The notes: generated by a model from the sequence alone, not told the origin. 64,000 nt of DNA from Isochrysis galbana (GCA_018136815.1 CM030944.1:2705834-2769833); one strand, 5' to 3'. Shown: positions 9,942-20,456, counted from the stretch's first letter. Program-made: numbers and translations.

Positions 9942-10857
9942 TCGCCACGTGTCGGTCTGGGATCTTCAGGTTCTGGTCCTGGTCAGAGGGTGCAACTTGA
10001 TGTTCCCTTTTTTTTTACCCCGCAGTGGAGGTGTCGTTCCGTCAATTGTGGGGCATCAGTCGAATTGAGCGATCAAATGTCCACAGTTATGTATGTAGTA
10101 TTATAAAATTAAATAAAGGCTAGCCGTGCGTGGGGATAACAACTTTTTTCTCTGCTTTTTCCCGCGGTGCATGTTCCCCCGCGGGGACGCCGTGTGTGCG
10201 CATGCAAACGCTTTTCCTCTGAGGCCGACAACTACATAAACATGCAGTTTAATGAATAGTATCCACTGAGCACCAATCACATTGTGCACGCCGTGCACGG
10301 TGTGCATCGGTCCCCCCGCGGAGACCGGCGGAGACGCCGTGCGTGCGCATGCCGACTTTTTCCCTCTGCGTGCCACCTAAGGCGCACAACTACGTAAACT
10401 TGCAATATACGAGATGTTTCGTTACGCAGCACGCAGCACGTGTGATGACTTGCAATCACACTGTGCACGCCGTGCATGGGCACGGCGCGATGTGCATCGG
10501 CCCCCCCGCGGGGGCGCCGTGCGTGCGCATGGCCCGAGATAAATCTCATCACGCGCCAATCGGTGACGGCGTGTGGAAACTTCCATGCGCACGCACGGCG
10601 TCCCCGCGGGGGGCCCGAGAGAAATCTCATCATGCGCATCTTTTCTGCTCATCGGTGACGGCGTGTGGAAACTTCCATGCGCACGCACGGCGTCCCCGCG
10701 GGGGGCCCGAGAGAAATCTCATCATGCGCATACCGAAACCCTTTTATGCGCATCGGTGACGGCGTGCGGAAACTTCCATGCGCACGCACGGAGTCCCGCG
10801 GGGGGATTGCACGGCGTGCGCGCTTGACGAAACTTTCCACGCACGGGACCCGCGCAT
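9942..10857. repeat. Inverted and tandem repeat block upstream of the MGQYF gene
   Basis: After a short T-run repeat head (9984-10020), units built on GCGCACGCACGGCGTCCCCG follow. On the right (about 10555-10810) three near-identical copies of roughly 90-100 bp read GGTGACGGCGTGTGGAAACTTCC..CGCGGGGGGCCCGAGAGAAATCTCATCATGCGCA. On the left (10160-10530) the same GACGCCGTGYGTGCGCATG motif occurs in the opposite orientation three times, separated by GACAACTACATAAAC-like spacers. The orientation switches near 10530-10560. Confidence 0.75.
9984..10020 (+). repeat. TGCAACTTGAGGTTCCC head, short copy
   Basis: AGAGGGTGCAACTTGATGTTCCC with a T-run, 45 bases after the H2B segment; the rest of the family sequence is missing. 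Confidence 0.6.
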
Positions 10858-10873
10858 GTGATTGCCACTCATC

Positions 10874-11559
10874 ATGCACACGGCGTGCGCACGCATCTGG
10901 CGAAAACTCCAGAGAGTCTTCCTCCCAGACATCTTCCACACCCCGCTCTCCTCTTTCCACAAGCCTCGCTCCTTCGACATGGGCCAGTACTTTGTCTTCA
11001 TCGCCAAGCGACTCGGTCACCGCACCTACGAGGAGATCCGCGGCCCAGCCTTCAAGTTCTGCGGACACATGGAGGAGAGCATGAGCGGCGCCATCCTGGC
11101 GATGCTGCTCGTCACAGCCTCTGGCATGGGCCGTGGAGGTGTGGAGGTGGAGACTTTCGCGTGGACCTGGCCAAGGAACGCTACCCGTCGATGTGGGCAC
11201 TCATCGAGCCATACATGGGCCGTTGGTGCAAGGCAAAGCTCATGCTCGTCGGCGACTACTCCGACGAGTACGACAGGATCCCCAAGACCAAGTACATTGG
11301 AGACGAGGCCGCCGTCGCGTACCTCTGCATGGAATACATCACGGCGGTCGCGTACGCTGAGACGAATCCCATGGTGCAAGTGCACCAAGTAGCTGGCAAA
11401 CTCTACATGGAGAACAAGAAGGCCGTCCTCGCACGCGTCACGGACCTCGCCACCCAAGATCAGCCGAGCGACATCGTCGCCTGCCAGAAGAACGACATCG
11501 ACAATAGGATCGAGGAGGAGGGGTGTGAGAAAAAGACGAAAAGGATGAAAACTCAGTAG
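10874..11559 (+). pseudogene. MGQYF/GDY-type uncharacterised protein, split by a frameshift
   Basis: Frame 1 (from about 10979) reads MGQYFVFIAKRLGHRTYEE, FKFCGHMEESMSGAILAMLL and GMGRGGVEVETFA. The reading then continues one base shifted at about 11155-11165 with VDLAKERYPSMWALIEPYMG, RWCKAKLMLVGDYSDEYD and on to a stop at 11559. The combination of MGQYF start, G-rich middle and RW..(x)..LVGDY recalls an uncharacterised family found in protists, plants and bacteria; no function is known to me. No GT-AG intron of sensible length fits the shift, so one missing base (true frameshift or sequence error) is the simplest reading. The upstream in-frame MPLIMHTACARIW could extend the start. Confidence 0.55.
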
Positions 11560-12276
11560 CTTTGGGGTTACCGTGTGTTTTGGGGAAGGGCGGGGGGAGT
11601 TGCTATGCTCACGCGCCGCGTCCTTGATTTGCTTTGTACTCATCTTTGTAATAATAATACCCTGGAGACTTGTTGAAAAAGAAAACATGCACCTCTGAGT
11701 GAAAAAAAAATAATCACCTGGCCCTCTTTTGACGGAACGCGACTTGGAGGCTGGGGCTCAGCCCCTGGCCCCCCCCTTACCTCTCCCTCACTCACCTCGC
11801 CGGCCATGGATGCCGCCTTGAGGCCCATATGGACATATGGAATAGGAATGGGGTGGGGGCAATCAGCTCGAGGGCAAGCCCAAGGGGGCGTGGGCGAACG
11901 CGAATCATGGCCCGTGCCCCCCCTAGCTAGGGGTCAAGGCTCACGTTGATGAGTGCTCAGCCCCAGCCCCGGTCAGAAGGTGCTACGTACTACGTGTAGT
12001 GGGTAGTGGTTCCATTCGCCGCGAGTGCGGCAAGAATATTAAAAGGTTTTTTTTTACATTTACTACCAAACGCGCGCCCATTCTTCGCATTGCCCCCCAA
12101 AATGGTGCTCAGCTCCCCTGCGCCCCCAAATGCTCTCACGCCTGCTCGGCCGGCCCGACATCTTCTAGCCTCATTTACCTTAGATGTCGCCAAGGCAACC
12201 GACTAGTACATCTGTGGCTAGCGCCCAAGCACTTGTACATCTCCACCCCCTCACTCCTTACTCACTCTCCCACAAC
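11560..12276. other. Intergenic between MGQYF frame and GCP6-like gene
   Basis: Contains the motif ATCACCTGGCCCTCTTTTGA followed by CGGAACGC near 11713-11740, which recurs exactly near 50431-50459, and a T-run head AAGAATATTAAAAGG (about 12032-12060) related to the family at 22895-23060. No gene. Confidence 0.45.
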
Positions 12277-15200
12277 TCATTGTGTGGCTGGAAATGCTGC
12301 GCCGACAAGGGGTGCAAAGCTCGAGCCCGAGCTAGCAAGTGCGTTGCATAGCAAGGCAAGCTGTCGCCTGCTGGCATCGATCATCTTGCGCCACACCACT
12401 TCCCACGCGGCCAGCGTCCCAGCCCCAACGCCAGGCGGCGGACCTCCGGCTCGCAACCTGGCCATCACGTCACGCTCTAGCGTGACTACTAAGCCGAGGA
12501 TTGCGCCGACCACGGCAGAGACGCCCCTGTTAGAGATGGCGCAACGTGACGCTACCGTGGCCACAAAGTCCGAGTGCGCCTCGGCAATGATGGCCGGAAA
12601 CTTGGCTCCCTCGATAGCAGTGCACAACACAGACCAGCTATCGTCAGACCCTAGTGCGTGTTGCTCGAAGGATCGAAGTAGCTGGCCAAGCGAGTGAGTG
12701 TGGAGAGAGAGCCTGTGCCGCGCATCGAGTGGGATGGGCAAGCCCAGAGAGGCGCGATTCAGTTGGCTGTAGAGCGATCGGTGGGCAAGGGTCGCGCGCT
12801 TCAGCCGGAGAGCAAACTGGAACACTCCTTGGTATTGCGAGGTGTCAAGGAAATCTTCAAGGGTTGCGGGCAGCTGCAATACAAGAGAAATGCCATCAAA
12901 GGCGTCGATGCGATGCACGGCGTCTACGTCGCCCGCAGCACCCACAATTGCAGACGCCGTTTCCGTCGCCCTCGATGCAGCTTCTCGTTGGCCGGTCTCG
13001 GCGGCCGCAGCGCACACAGCAACGGGCTGCGGTCGGGACGACCAGTCCAGTCGTAAGGCGGAAGTGCAATCGATCTCCCCTGCGGAGACGGCGATTTCGG
13101 CGCGTGAGATGGCCAGCTCAAGAGCTCGTTGGAGCACAAAGCTGCGTTGGTTCTTACTAGCCGCCGCGGCAACAGCCCCCCGACCACACCGAGCCGCCTC
13201 AGCCTCGCCTCGCTGGGCCGCCAATTCCGCTTCGACAGCGCCGGAGGCGAAGGCATTCTGGAGCTCCACAGCGATCCCATCCATTAGGTTGCCGTCACCT
13301 CCGAGGAGAAATCGGCGGAGTGCAGCGAGCCAAGGCACGAGTCGGCACTCCCGCTTTAGGTACAGTACAGCTGCGCGGCCAAGGATCGAGCGCGTCGCCA
13401 AGAGCGGAGAGAGGACGCAGTCATGAAGGAGCACGCTCACCGGCAGCTCGATAGGACGCGGGATGTTCGCCGAATTTCCATCGAGGGTATCTGAGAGGGC
13501 TTCTTGTGCAAGCACGGGACACTTGGCTGAAGTGCCGACCGACGTCGGATGAGCCATGTCAACCATGGCCGCTCGAGGCCCATCGAACTCGTCACTACCA
13601 ATAGGCCTGAGACTCAACTGGCGCGGGTCGTGCGTCGCATGTTCCAAGGCCAGGGCAGACGCAAAATGCCCTTGGCTACATTGCATGCCCCCCGTCGCGT
13701 CATCGCCGTAAATCCGAGTGCTATTTTCGGCAGATCCTGACGCCGCCTCCAAAGACTCACGAACTGCAACGCCGGAGCTGGCGAGAATTTCTGCGAGGGG
13801 CAAGGCATCGATTGCGGCGAGAGCACGGCGGGCGGCCGACAGATCCGCATTGGCGCGTGCAACCCGGGACATACCCTCGTCAATGGCTGCTTTTGCCGCC
13901 TCGAGCTCTCTTGCCGCTGCAGCCTCGGCAGCTTCAGCTTCTTCCGCCTCGCGCTTGGCGCGCTCGATAGCATCCATTTCAGCTGCCGCCTCTGCCGCTA
14001 TCGCCTCTTCGTCGATCGCGACCATCAGCTCCTCATGCACTTGCGCTGCGCCCTCGGCATTCTCCATGTCTCTTGCGATCTCCGACGGCGCAACCAAGTC
14101 CGTCGATGCCGTAGGCGAGAACGCCTTTATGGACATTACTCTCTCTGTGTCAAGACGTGCTTCCTGATGAGCATGCTTCATTTCAGGGCTCGTCAACCCA
14201 GCCGCCGCCACTTTGCCGCCGCTTCCTTCTTCGCAAAAAACAGCCTCCCGCGTATCGCACAACATCGACGACTCTTGTGGCTGCGAGTCTCCCTCCTCAC
14301 CAGCAGTGACGATATCTCCCGTCTCATCTTGCTGTTGAATGGCAGGTACGTCCGACGTTCCTTGCTCAGGCTTGTCGGAAAACATCAGTGTGCGCGAGGT
14401 CTCATTCTCCTCGAATACCGAGCTTAGAGCACGTCGCAAAGCCACCTTGCGGGTTGGGGTGCTACGAGATCGCGCGGCTCTCCACCGCGCCAGGCGCGCC
14501 CTCCTCTCGGCGCCACGCATCTGCTCTTCAAACCGAGCGATGAGTGCTGCCTTTCGTACCTCCACCTCGGCCGCCGCCAGACGCACGATCTCTTCCGCCT
14601 CCTCCATCGCAGCCGCATCGGCTGCGGCGGCCTCTGCTGCTCGAGCTGCCTTGTACTCCAACTGCTCCGCCAGCGCCACCCGTACCTTGCGCTGCGACTC
14701 GCGGGCCGCTGCGGCTGCTCGTAAGGACCACGCCTCCTCAAGCGCACGGTCAAGTTCGATGGCGGCCGAGCGCTCGGCGGCTGCAGCGGAAGCCGCCGCA
14801 CCTGCCGCCGCATCGTATGCGTCGTACATATCAGCGAGGATACGGAGCTCCCCCTCTGCACGCGCGTGCCTGCGTGCCCATTCTGCGCGGGTACCCGCCA
14901 GGGCGAGCTTGGTGGCCGCTGGTAGACGAAACGCACTAGCAGCCGCTGTGGCAGCGCGATCGATGTACGCAGTTGTAGCATGGAGTGCCCCGGACGGTGC
15001 GCCGGAGAGCTCGAGCATGAGCCCTGTGTAGCGACGAGCAGCAGCAGATGTTTGCAGCAGAAGGACGCAGGACGCGCACTCTCTTGCCAGCGAAGCCACC
15101 TGTTGCTGAAAGCTCGAGGGAAGAAGCGAAAACTGGCAACTTGCCGAGCCGCCTCCGGTCGCCTCGGCGAAAGGTCGACCGGCCGCGAATACCCGCTTGT

Positions 15201-17112
15201 CTGCCGTGAAGACACACATGCCAAGCGCTTGCAGCCACGGCCTTGCGGTAGCACGAAAGAGCGCCAGGCACAGAGCACGCTCTTCGGAAGCTGCCAACAG
15301 GCCGGCGGATGATAGGTGCACGTGGAGGCCCTGCAGCAACAAAAGTCCATCTCCGGACGGAGGCATGGACTGCAGCCGTTCTTCGGTGGTCAGCGCCTCG
15401 CTGCTTTGCCCGACGCAGGGGGCTCCGGTGGCTGCCTCTGCCGCCGAGGACTCGTGAAGGCGTGGGGGTCCCTCCTCGGCGTGCATGAAGGCAGCGAGCA
15501 CGATCGATGCCAGCCGAGCCTGTTCGTTGATTGCCCCGCGGGAGTACACCAATGTGCAGAGCTCCGTGAGCGTCCACCCGCCGGTGGTGCCAGTCGCGCC
15601 GTGGTCAGCCGCCGATTTGGATGTGCGTCCATCCACCCATGCGCCAGCACCGAAGACCCGGCTTCGGACGAGGGATGGTACCTCGCCAAGGCACCTTGAA
15701 CAAGTAGTGAGTCGCGCCTGGACGGCCGCGCCTAATGCCATTCCGATTGCACCCCATCCCCCGCGTCGCAATCGCTCGGCTAGCTCCCAAAGGGCGCGAG
15801 CTCGCGCTGCTGCACTGTCAACTGCGACGTGCAGTGAGCAGGGAGGGGCACCCAGCGGAACATCCACACCCTTCAGCGGGGCCACCCCAGCCCTCCGATT
15901 TGTCGTCAACCCCTGAAGGTGCAGTAGTAGGCTATGCGCCGACGCTGCGATGCTCCCATCCTCTGCTGCTAGCCCTTGAGGTCGTCGACTGCGAGGGTGC
16001 ACCTCCGAGCTCGGCCGCATATCCCCCTCGCCCGTCACCCCACCAGCATCATCATCATGATTCGATGCAGTAGAGCTTCTCCTACGGCGCCTCTTCTGCA
16101 CTGAGCGGCTGGCAGCAAGCGCCTCGTCGAGGGGAGACTTGTTGTATGCAAGTGTATCCTGGAGCCCCATGACTGGTGGCATGGGGGGCGGCTGCAGCCC
16201 GCGCGGCGGCGGCGAGTGCACTAGAGACAGCGGTGGATCCGGTGGGCGTACCCATCTTCTCCCACGCTCGTGTGCAACCACTCGTGGCGGCTGTGGCACG
16301 ATCGATAATGGTTGTGCGATGGACAAAGTGGTCTGCGCATTGTCACGCTGCGGTCGTCTGGACTTGCCATGTGCAGACGGTGGCAAGCGCTCTAGTGTGA
16401 CTGCGCGAGTGCAGAAGGCGGTCGTTTGGGATGCAGTTCCATGGCCCTTGCACCATTTTGAGACATTGCAACCACCAGAGATAGGCGCCAGAGCGCCAGC
16501 GGCCATGTCAAGCCGCAACCTGGAAAGCAGAGATGCTGTGTCGCGCTCCCGTCTACTATTTCCCGCATTGGCTTTCCTGTGAGTCGGCTCATTCTTCAAG
16601 ACGCATGAGGCGATGGGCATGCATTCCAGATTTGCGCCGAGCATCCTGCCCACAAATGGGATCGCACGAATTCGTAGCCCGAATGGAAGCTCGTGCACTC
16701 TCATCGCACCCGCACTTCCAGGAGCAGCGCGGCCTCTGGCATTAAGGCCGTGCCGCTTCAGCACCTCCGCCAAGCCGAGCGCCGCCTGCTCAGGCTCAGC
16801 CGAGTGTGTCAGAGCCAGTAGGAGGCGCACGGCAAGTTCGGGTTCTATCAGGTGCGCGCGATTATGCGGCATGTCAGTCGAGAAGGAGGACGCGCTGGCA
16901 TGCGATAGCAGTGAGGCAGCTCTGCGCTGGAGGAGCTCGGCAGCTGCCTGGGCGCCCCGTGTATGGAGCCCGAAGCAGCATCCAGCAAGCAATACGTGCA
17001 GCTCAGCGGGTTCCTCGTCCTGGGCAGTACCACGCCGTATGAGCGCCTCGTGAGCCGACCCGCGCCTTGTGCCGTGCGCCTCCTCAAGGAGGCGGAAGGC
17101 GAGGGTGGACAT
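12277..17112 (-). CDS. Gamma-tubulin complex component, GCP6-like
   Basis: A 1611-residue single-exon gene. GCPs form the gamma-tubulin ring that nucleates microtubules. The C-terminal quarter matches the GRIP2 region of GCP6: LPVSVLLHDCVLSPL, AAVLYLKRECRLVPWLAALR, RFLLGGDGNLMDGIAVELQ, YQGVFQFALRLKRATL, then a helical bundle ending in IIAEAHSDFVATVASRC. The GRIP1 half lies near 440-740 (LQGLHVHLSSAGLLAASEE, ALFRATARPWLQALG). Between them is a long Ala/Glu/Arg-rich coiled-coil insertion (about 750-1190), and a large central insertion is the feature that distinguishes GCP6 from GCP2-5. The first ~430 residues are poorly conserved. The start at 17112 is the first Met of the open frame. Confidence 0.75.
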   Translation of the reverse strand: MSTLAFRLLEEAHGTRRGSAHEALIRRGTAQDEEPAELHVLLAGCCFGLHTRGAQAAAELLQRRAASLLSHASASSFSTDMPHNRAHLIEPELAVRLLLALTHSAEPEQAALGLAEVLKRHGLNARGRAAPGSAGAMRVHELPFGLRIRAIPFVGRMLGANLECMPIASCVLKNEPTHRKANAGNSRRERDTASLLSRLRLDMAAGALAPISGGCNVSKWCKGHGTASQTTAFCTRAVTLERLPPSAHGKSRRPQRDNAQTTLSIAQPLSIVPQPPRVVAHERGRRWVRPPDPPLSLVHSPPPRGLQPPPMPPVMGLQDTLAYNKSPLDEALAASRSVQKRRRRRSSTASNHDDDAGGVTGEGDMRPSSEVHPRSRRPQGLAAEDGSIAASAHSLLLHLQGLTTNRRAGVAPLKGVDVPLGAPPCSLHVAVDSAAARARALWELAERLRRGGWGAIGMALGAAVQARLTTCSRCLGEVPSLVRSRVFGAGAWVDGRTSKSAADHGATGTTGGWTLTELCTLVYSRGAINEQARLASIVLAAFMHAEEGPPRLHESSAAEAATGAPCVGQSSEALTTEERLQSMPPSGDGLLLLQGLHVHLSSAGLLAASEERALCLALFRATARPWLQALGMCVFTADKRVFAAGRPFAEATGGGSASCQFSLLPSSFQQQVASLARECASCVLLLQTSAAARRYTGLMLELSGAPSGALHATTAYIDRAATAAASAFRLPAATKLALAGTRAEWARRHARAEGELRILADMYDAYDAAAGAAASAAAAERSAAIELDRALEEAWSLRAAAAARESQRKVRVALAEQLEYKAARAAEAAAADAAAMEEAEEIVRLAAAEVEVRKAALIARFEEQMRGAERRARLARWRAARSRSTPTRKVALRRALSSVFEENETSRTLMFSDKPEQGTSDVPAIQQQDETGDIVTAGEEGDSQPQESSMLCDTREAVFCEEGSGGKVAAAGLTSPEMKHAHQEARLDTERVMSIKAFSPTASTDLVAPSEIARDMENAEGAAQVHEELMVAIDEEAIAAEAAAEMDAIERAKREAEEAEAAEAAAARELEAAKAAIDEGMSRVARANADLSAARRALAAIDALPLAEILASSGVAVRESLEAASGSAENSTRIYGDDATGGMQCSQGHFASALALEHATHDPRQLSLRPIGSDEFDGPRAAMVDMAHPTSVGTSAKCPVLAQEALSDTLDGNSANIPRPIELPVSVLLHDCVLSPLLATRSILGRAAVLYLKRECRLVPWLAALRRFLLGGDGNLMDGIAVELQNAFASGAVEAELAAQRGEAEAARCGRGAVAAAASKNQRSFVLQRALELAISRAEIAVSAGEIDCTSALRLDWSSRPQPVAVCAAAAETGQREAASRATETASAIVGAAGDVDAVHRIDAFDGISLVLQLPATLEDFLDTSQYQGVFQFALRLKRATLAHRSLYSQLNRASLGLPIPLDARHRLSLHTHSLGQLLRSFEQHALGSDDSWSVLCTAIEGAKFPAIIAEAHSDFVATVASRCAISNRGVSAVVGAILGLVVTLERDVMARLRAGGPPPGVGAGTLAAWEVVWRKMIDASRRQLALLCNALASSGSSFAPLVGAAFPATQ

Positions 17113-17514
17113 CGTGCCGGCCCTGGACTCCCCTTCCTGACCGCTCTCCTTTGCCAGCTACCTCTCTCCCTCTCTTCTTTCCCAAGCCTCGCAGTCTCTG
17201 ACGCACACTCTCCCTAGCCCTCCCTATCTCTCCCTATCTCTGCCCCTCCGTCTCCCCCACCCTTCTTGCCCCGGCGCCCGCCAGGCCCGCTCCCTCTCCC
17301 CTCCACTCCGCAGTTTCCCGCCAAAATAATAGTAGAGGGAGTAGACTATTCTAGGAGAGGCATGGGCTTCTCAAAACGGCCCCATTTCTACTGGGAGGAT
17401 AACAATAAAATCTGAGCGTTTGTTCTCTAGATGTTGCGCCAATGTGATCAAAGTTGCCCCTTGCCATCACCTAGGCCGACACGCGCTTCTATTTTCAAAA
17501 GAGAACTCGTGGTA

Positions 17515-17690
17515 AATTTATCCTTGGTTCTTGGTTCACTCGTTCACTCATGGCCATGGCCATGGCTCATGGCTCATGGCTCATGGCTCATGGCTCATGG
17601 CTCATGGCTCATGGCTCATGGCTCATGGCTCATGGCTCATGGCTCATGGCTCATGGGGGGGCACGAGCTCCCCCAACCCCAACCCCAACG
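17515..17690 (+). repeat. Palindrome-headed element variant with 13 x ATGGCTC
   Basis: GGTAAATTTATCCTTGGTT resembles the head of the dispersed element, and GGGGGGGCACGAGCTCCCCC its second hairpin. Between them, where other copies have CGCCCATGG or GCCCATGGGCCATGG, 13 perfect ATGGCTC units run from 17562 to 17652. The array is therefore an expansion inside a copy of the element. All reading frames through it are repeat artefacts. Confidence 0.75.
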
Positions 17691-19017
17691 ACCAACGAAG
17701 GTGTCGCGTTCCGTTCCGTCGAAAGAGGACCATATCCGATATCCATGCAAGTTTTTGTACAGTACTTGTACACCAATCAAAAAGTTTATCTGTAATTGAC
17801 TTAAAATTATAATAAGTATCGTTATTTTTAACTGTTTACGCTACTTATACTTATAGTCATTTCAAAATCAAAGCTCAAAGCAAACTTCAAACACCAGTGC
17901 ACATTTGTAGTAATTACTTTACTTTTGATTTATTTTCTGTGTTTGTGGTTGGAGAGCTCCATGCTGTGTTTCCCAATCAAGCCTATCAGGCGTCTACCCA
18001 GGGGTCTGCGTCTGCCCAGGCAGACTAAGCTTTCAAGCTTTCAAGTTCCAAGTTTATCATCTACAAAGTAGAAGTAGGAGAAACCCATATCTAACATTAG
18101 AGACGATAGTGGCCTCATCGTGTTTGTCCAAAATAAAACAAACATCTGAAGATTTTGGCTACACACCTACTGGGGCCCGGCATTTAGCACCTGCCCTTCC
18201 ATCTCTTCGCTCCACCTCTTTCACCTTCCACCCTTCGTCCCCTAGTCCCTAGTCCGGCCCGGGTGCACGGCCCGGCTCAGGATGTGGGGCCGCGGAGGCC
18301 TCTTGGTTGTTTGGCGCTGGTGCTTTTGTTAATAAAATGATGAGTTTGTGACGGCGTGTGAGCGTGTGAGTCAAGCGTGCTGCGGTTGCAGCTGGTGCCC
18401 CCCCCCCCCTCCCGCCCCTACCGGGAACACCGATGGGAGCTTCCACGAGCCCGCCGACGGCTCCAGGGCCTCCTCGCGTGATCTCCACATCCAATTCCAA
18501 TGGCTGAGGTCCTCAATACGGAAGGACCGAGGCGCTCGGGAAGGGGTGGGTGGAGCAGACGTTGGCGGGGGGTGGGCGTTGGGGGATATGTACCCCCCCA
18601 CCCCCACCCCAGCCCCACCCCCCTCACGTAAAAGGCGTAAAAGGCCTTTCCCTCAACTCTCGGGCACTCGCCTTTGGAGAGCGCCCGGGAGAAATCCAAA
18701 GGTGGCGTCGAAGGGGGAGGGGGGGGGGGGGGAGGGATTGGGGGAGCCGCGCCAAATCCAGCTCGGACTCGAGTGTCCCCCCCCCCCTTCCCCCCCCCCC
18801 CTCGGCCCCCTTCCACCTCTCCCCCCCCCCCCCCCCCCCACCTTCTTCCCCCTCCCTGCCCGGCCAGTCTCCGTCCTCCCACCGTCAAGATCATCTTTCC
18901 TCCTCCTTCTCCTTCTTCTCTATAGGCTCGTTCTCGGCCCCCCCCCCCCCGCCCCTGCACCCCCAACCCCCCCGCAGCGGGGGTCGGAGGTTGCCGCGCT
19001 CGCCCTCCTCCCCCCCC

Positions 19018-19020
<3 letters not shown>

Positions 19021-19091
<71 letters not shown>
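19021..19091 (+). repeat. (CT)n microsatellite, about 35 units
   Basis: Uninterrupted CT dinucleotides on the plus strand, embedded in a C-rich tract upstream of the F-box-like gene. Confidence 0.95.
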
Positions 19092-19094
<3 letters not shown>

Positions 19095-19322
19095 CCCCAA
19101 AACCTCCGAGGAGCTCCCACAGAATGGAGAGGCAAGGAGGGCGTCTCACCCACTTCTCTATTGAATGAATCCACCTAAACTGCACTCGTCCGTGGTGGGT
19201 CCGGCTGCGGCGCCACTGTGAGCAGAGGAGGAAATTGGAAGGAGAAGAGGGGGAGGAGAGCACGAATCTGGTGGAGAGAGGGAGGTGGCGGACTCTGGAT
19301 CGCACGCACAGCCGCCTTCTCC

Positions 19323-20456
19323 ATGGTGAGCAACGCGGAGAACAAGCAGGTCGAGGCGCCTTACACCCAGACACGCCGTGCTGAGTCTTCACCATCAGCC
19401 CACCTCGATGCCCAGCCAGCGGCCTCTAGTAAGAGGCCGAGGCTCGATGAGGAACAGCGCCTCTCGCCACAGCCGAGTGAAATGGTGTTAGGGCCAGAGC
19501 TGAGTGAGAGGGTATTCGGCTCACCGGAGCTGCTCGCGCTCATCCTCTCGAAGTGCGAGATCTCCACCCTTTTCATCGCTCCCGCCGTCGCTCGTGCCTG
19601 GGACGCCGCCTCGCGTTCAGTGGTCGCCAAGTGGAGGGACAACCAGTGGTGGGCTGACGTCGCCGAGGCGCGAGACGAGCGCCTCAGCCATGCGGAGGCG
19701 CTGTGCGCCGAGGCGCTCGCTATCCTCCACGCGCAGTCGGGGGCCGATCTTGATCGTATGACTGTGCAGGCTTGCCTGGACGAGGCCAGCTGTGGCGACG
19801 CCACGCGTTGCTCCGACCGCGTGCTCATCACCTGCGTTGAGCTCCTCAGTGCTGCGCGGCATAGCACCATAAGCTCCACCGTCCGCTCCAAGACGGACTT
19901 GTGCTTCCTGTCGTGGCTGACCCTCACAGGCACGCCAAAAAATGTTAATATCGCCATAGATCAGGCCCTCGAGCTCCTTGTCAAGAAACACATTCACGCT
20001 CAGAGAAAGACTTGTGGCAGACGAGGGTCGTGTGATAACGCACACCTGATCATCCAGAAGGACGACTTTCAAGTAGCACTGTGCCCGCTGCTGCGCAAGC
20101 TCGTGAACCACCGAGTGTGCTTGCGAGGACCGTCTACGCTAACGGCCATGCTGCGAGTTCTGCGCATCTGCGCCCCATTCTTCAACCATGCGCTCGGCAA
20201 CCGACTGTTCGAGCACCTATGCCTCGTTGCCCACGATCCGACGGTGCTCTCGCTTGTTGGGTGTCCTGCTGAGGCGCAAGGGCAGCAACTGATGCTCATA
20301 CTCGAAGTGATGCGTGCCACGGCGCTCTCATCCCGCGTGCTGCAGGCTCTTGCTGAGTGCATCCAACGAATCGTCGAGCACACCGGCCAAAAAGCGCTCC
20401 TAGGTGCTGTTGAGGAGCTGCTCGCGGCCCATGCCACATCCACGACTGCAACTTGA
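19323..20456 (+). CDS. F-box-like protein, function unknown
   Basis: A 377-residue single-exon protein if translation starts at the ATG in CTCCATGG (19323); an in-frame ATG at 19218 would add 35 Arg/Gly/Trp-rich residues and is less likely. At about residues 58-100 FGSPELLALILSKCEIS, LFIAPAVARAWDAAS and VVAKWR fit the F-box pattern (helix, hydrophobic spacing, conserved Trp near the end), so it may be a substrate adaptor of an SCF ubiquitin ligase. The remaining ~270 residues are predicted mostly helical with no repeat that I can name; an ARM/HEAT-like solenoid is possible. The N-terminus is polar and basic. Confidence 0.6.
   Translation: MVSNAENKQVEAPYTQTRRAESSPSAHLDAQPAASSKRPRLDEEQRLSPQPSEMVLGPELSERVFGSPELLALILSKCEISTLFIAPAVARAWDAASRSVVAKWRDNQWWADVAEARDERLSHAEALCAEALAILHAQSGADLDRMTVQACLDEASCGDATRCSDRVLITCVELLSAARHSTISSTVRSKTDLCFLSWLTLTGTPKNVNIAIDQALELLVKKHIHAQRKTCGRRGSCDNAHLIIQKDDFQVALCPLLRKLVNHRVCLRGPSTLTAMLRVLRICAPFFNHALGNRLFEHLCLVAHDPTVLSLVGCPAEAQGQQLMLILEVMRATALSSRVLQALAECIQRIVEHTGQKALLGAVEELLAAHATSTTAT

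Larger units (their letters stand above)
17113..19322. other. Intergenic between divergent GCP6-like and F-box-like genes
   Basis: Divergent promoters must lie here. The left part is pyrimidine-rich next to the GCP6-like start. The middle carries a 7-bp repeat array, an AT-richer stretch (about 17740-17960) and CAAGCTTTCAAGCTTTCAAG near 18028-18047. The right part has extreme poly-C/poly-G runs and a CT microsatellite. No gene seen. Confidence 0.5.

Noticed and set aside
14339-15577. Several 100-300 codon frames on both strands inside 12277-17112
   Set aside because: Shadows of the Ala/Glu-rich GCP6-like coding sequence; no family similarity of their own.
17531-17812. MAHGSWL-type frames in all three plus frames
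   Set aside because: Produced by the 7-bp ATGGCTC array, which is open in every frame; no gene context.
18348-19178. Open frames of up to 325 codons across the C-runs and the CT microsatellite
   Set aside because: They encode only Pro/Ser/Leu or Arg/Glu repeats and depend on homopolymers and CT dinucleotides; no conserved sequence.
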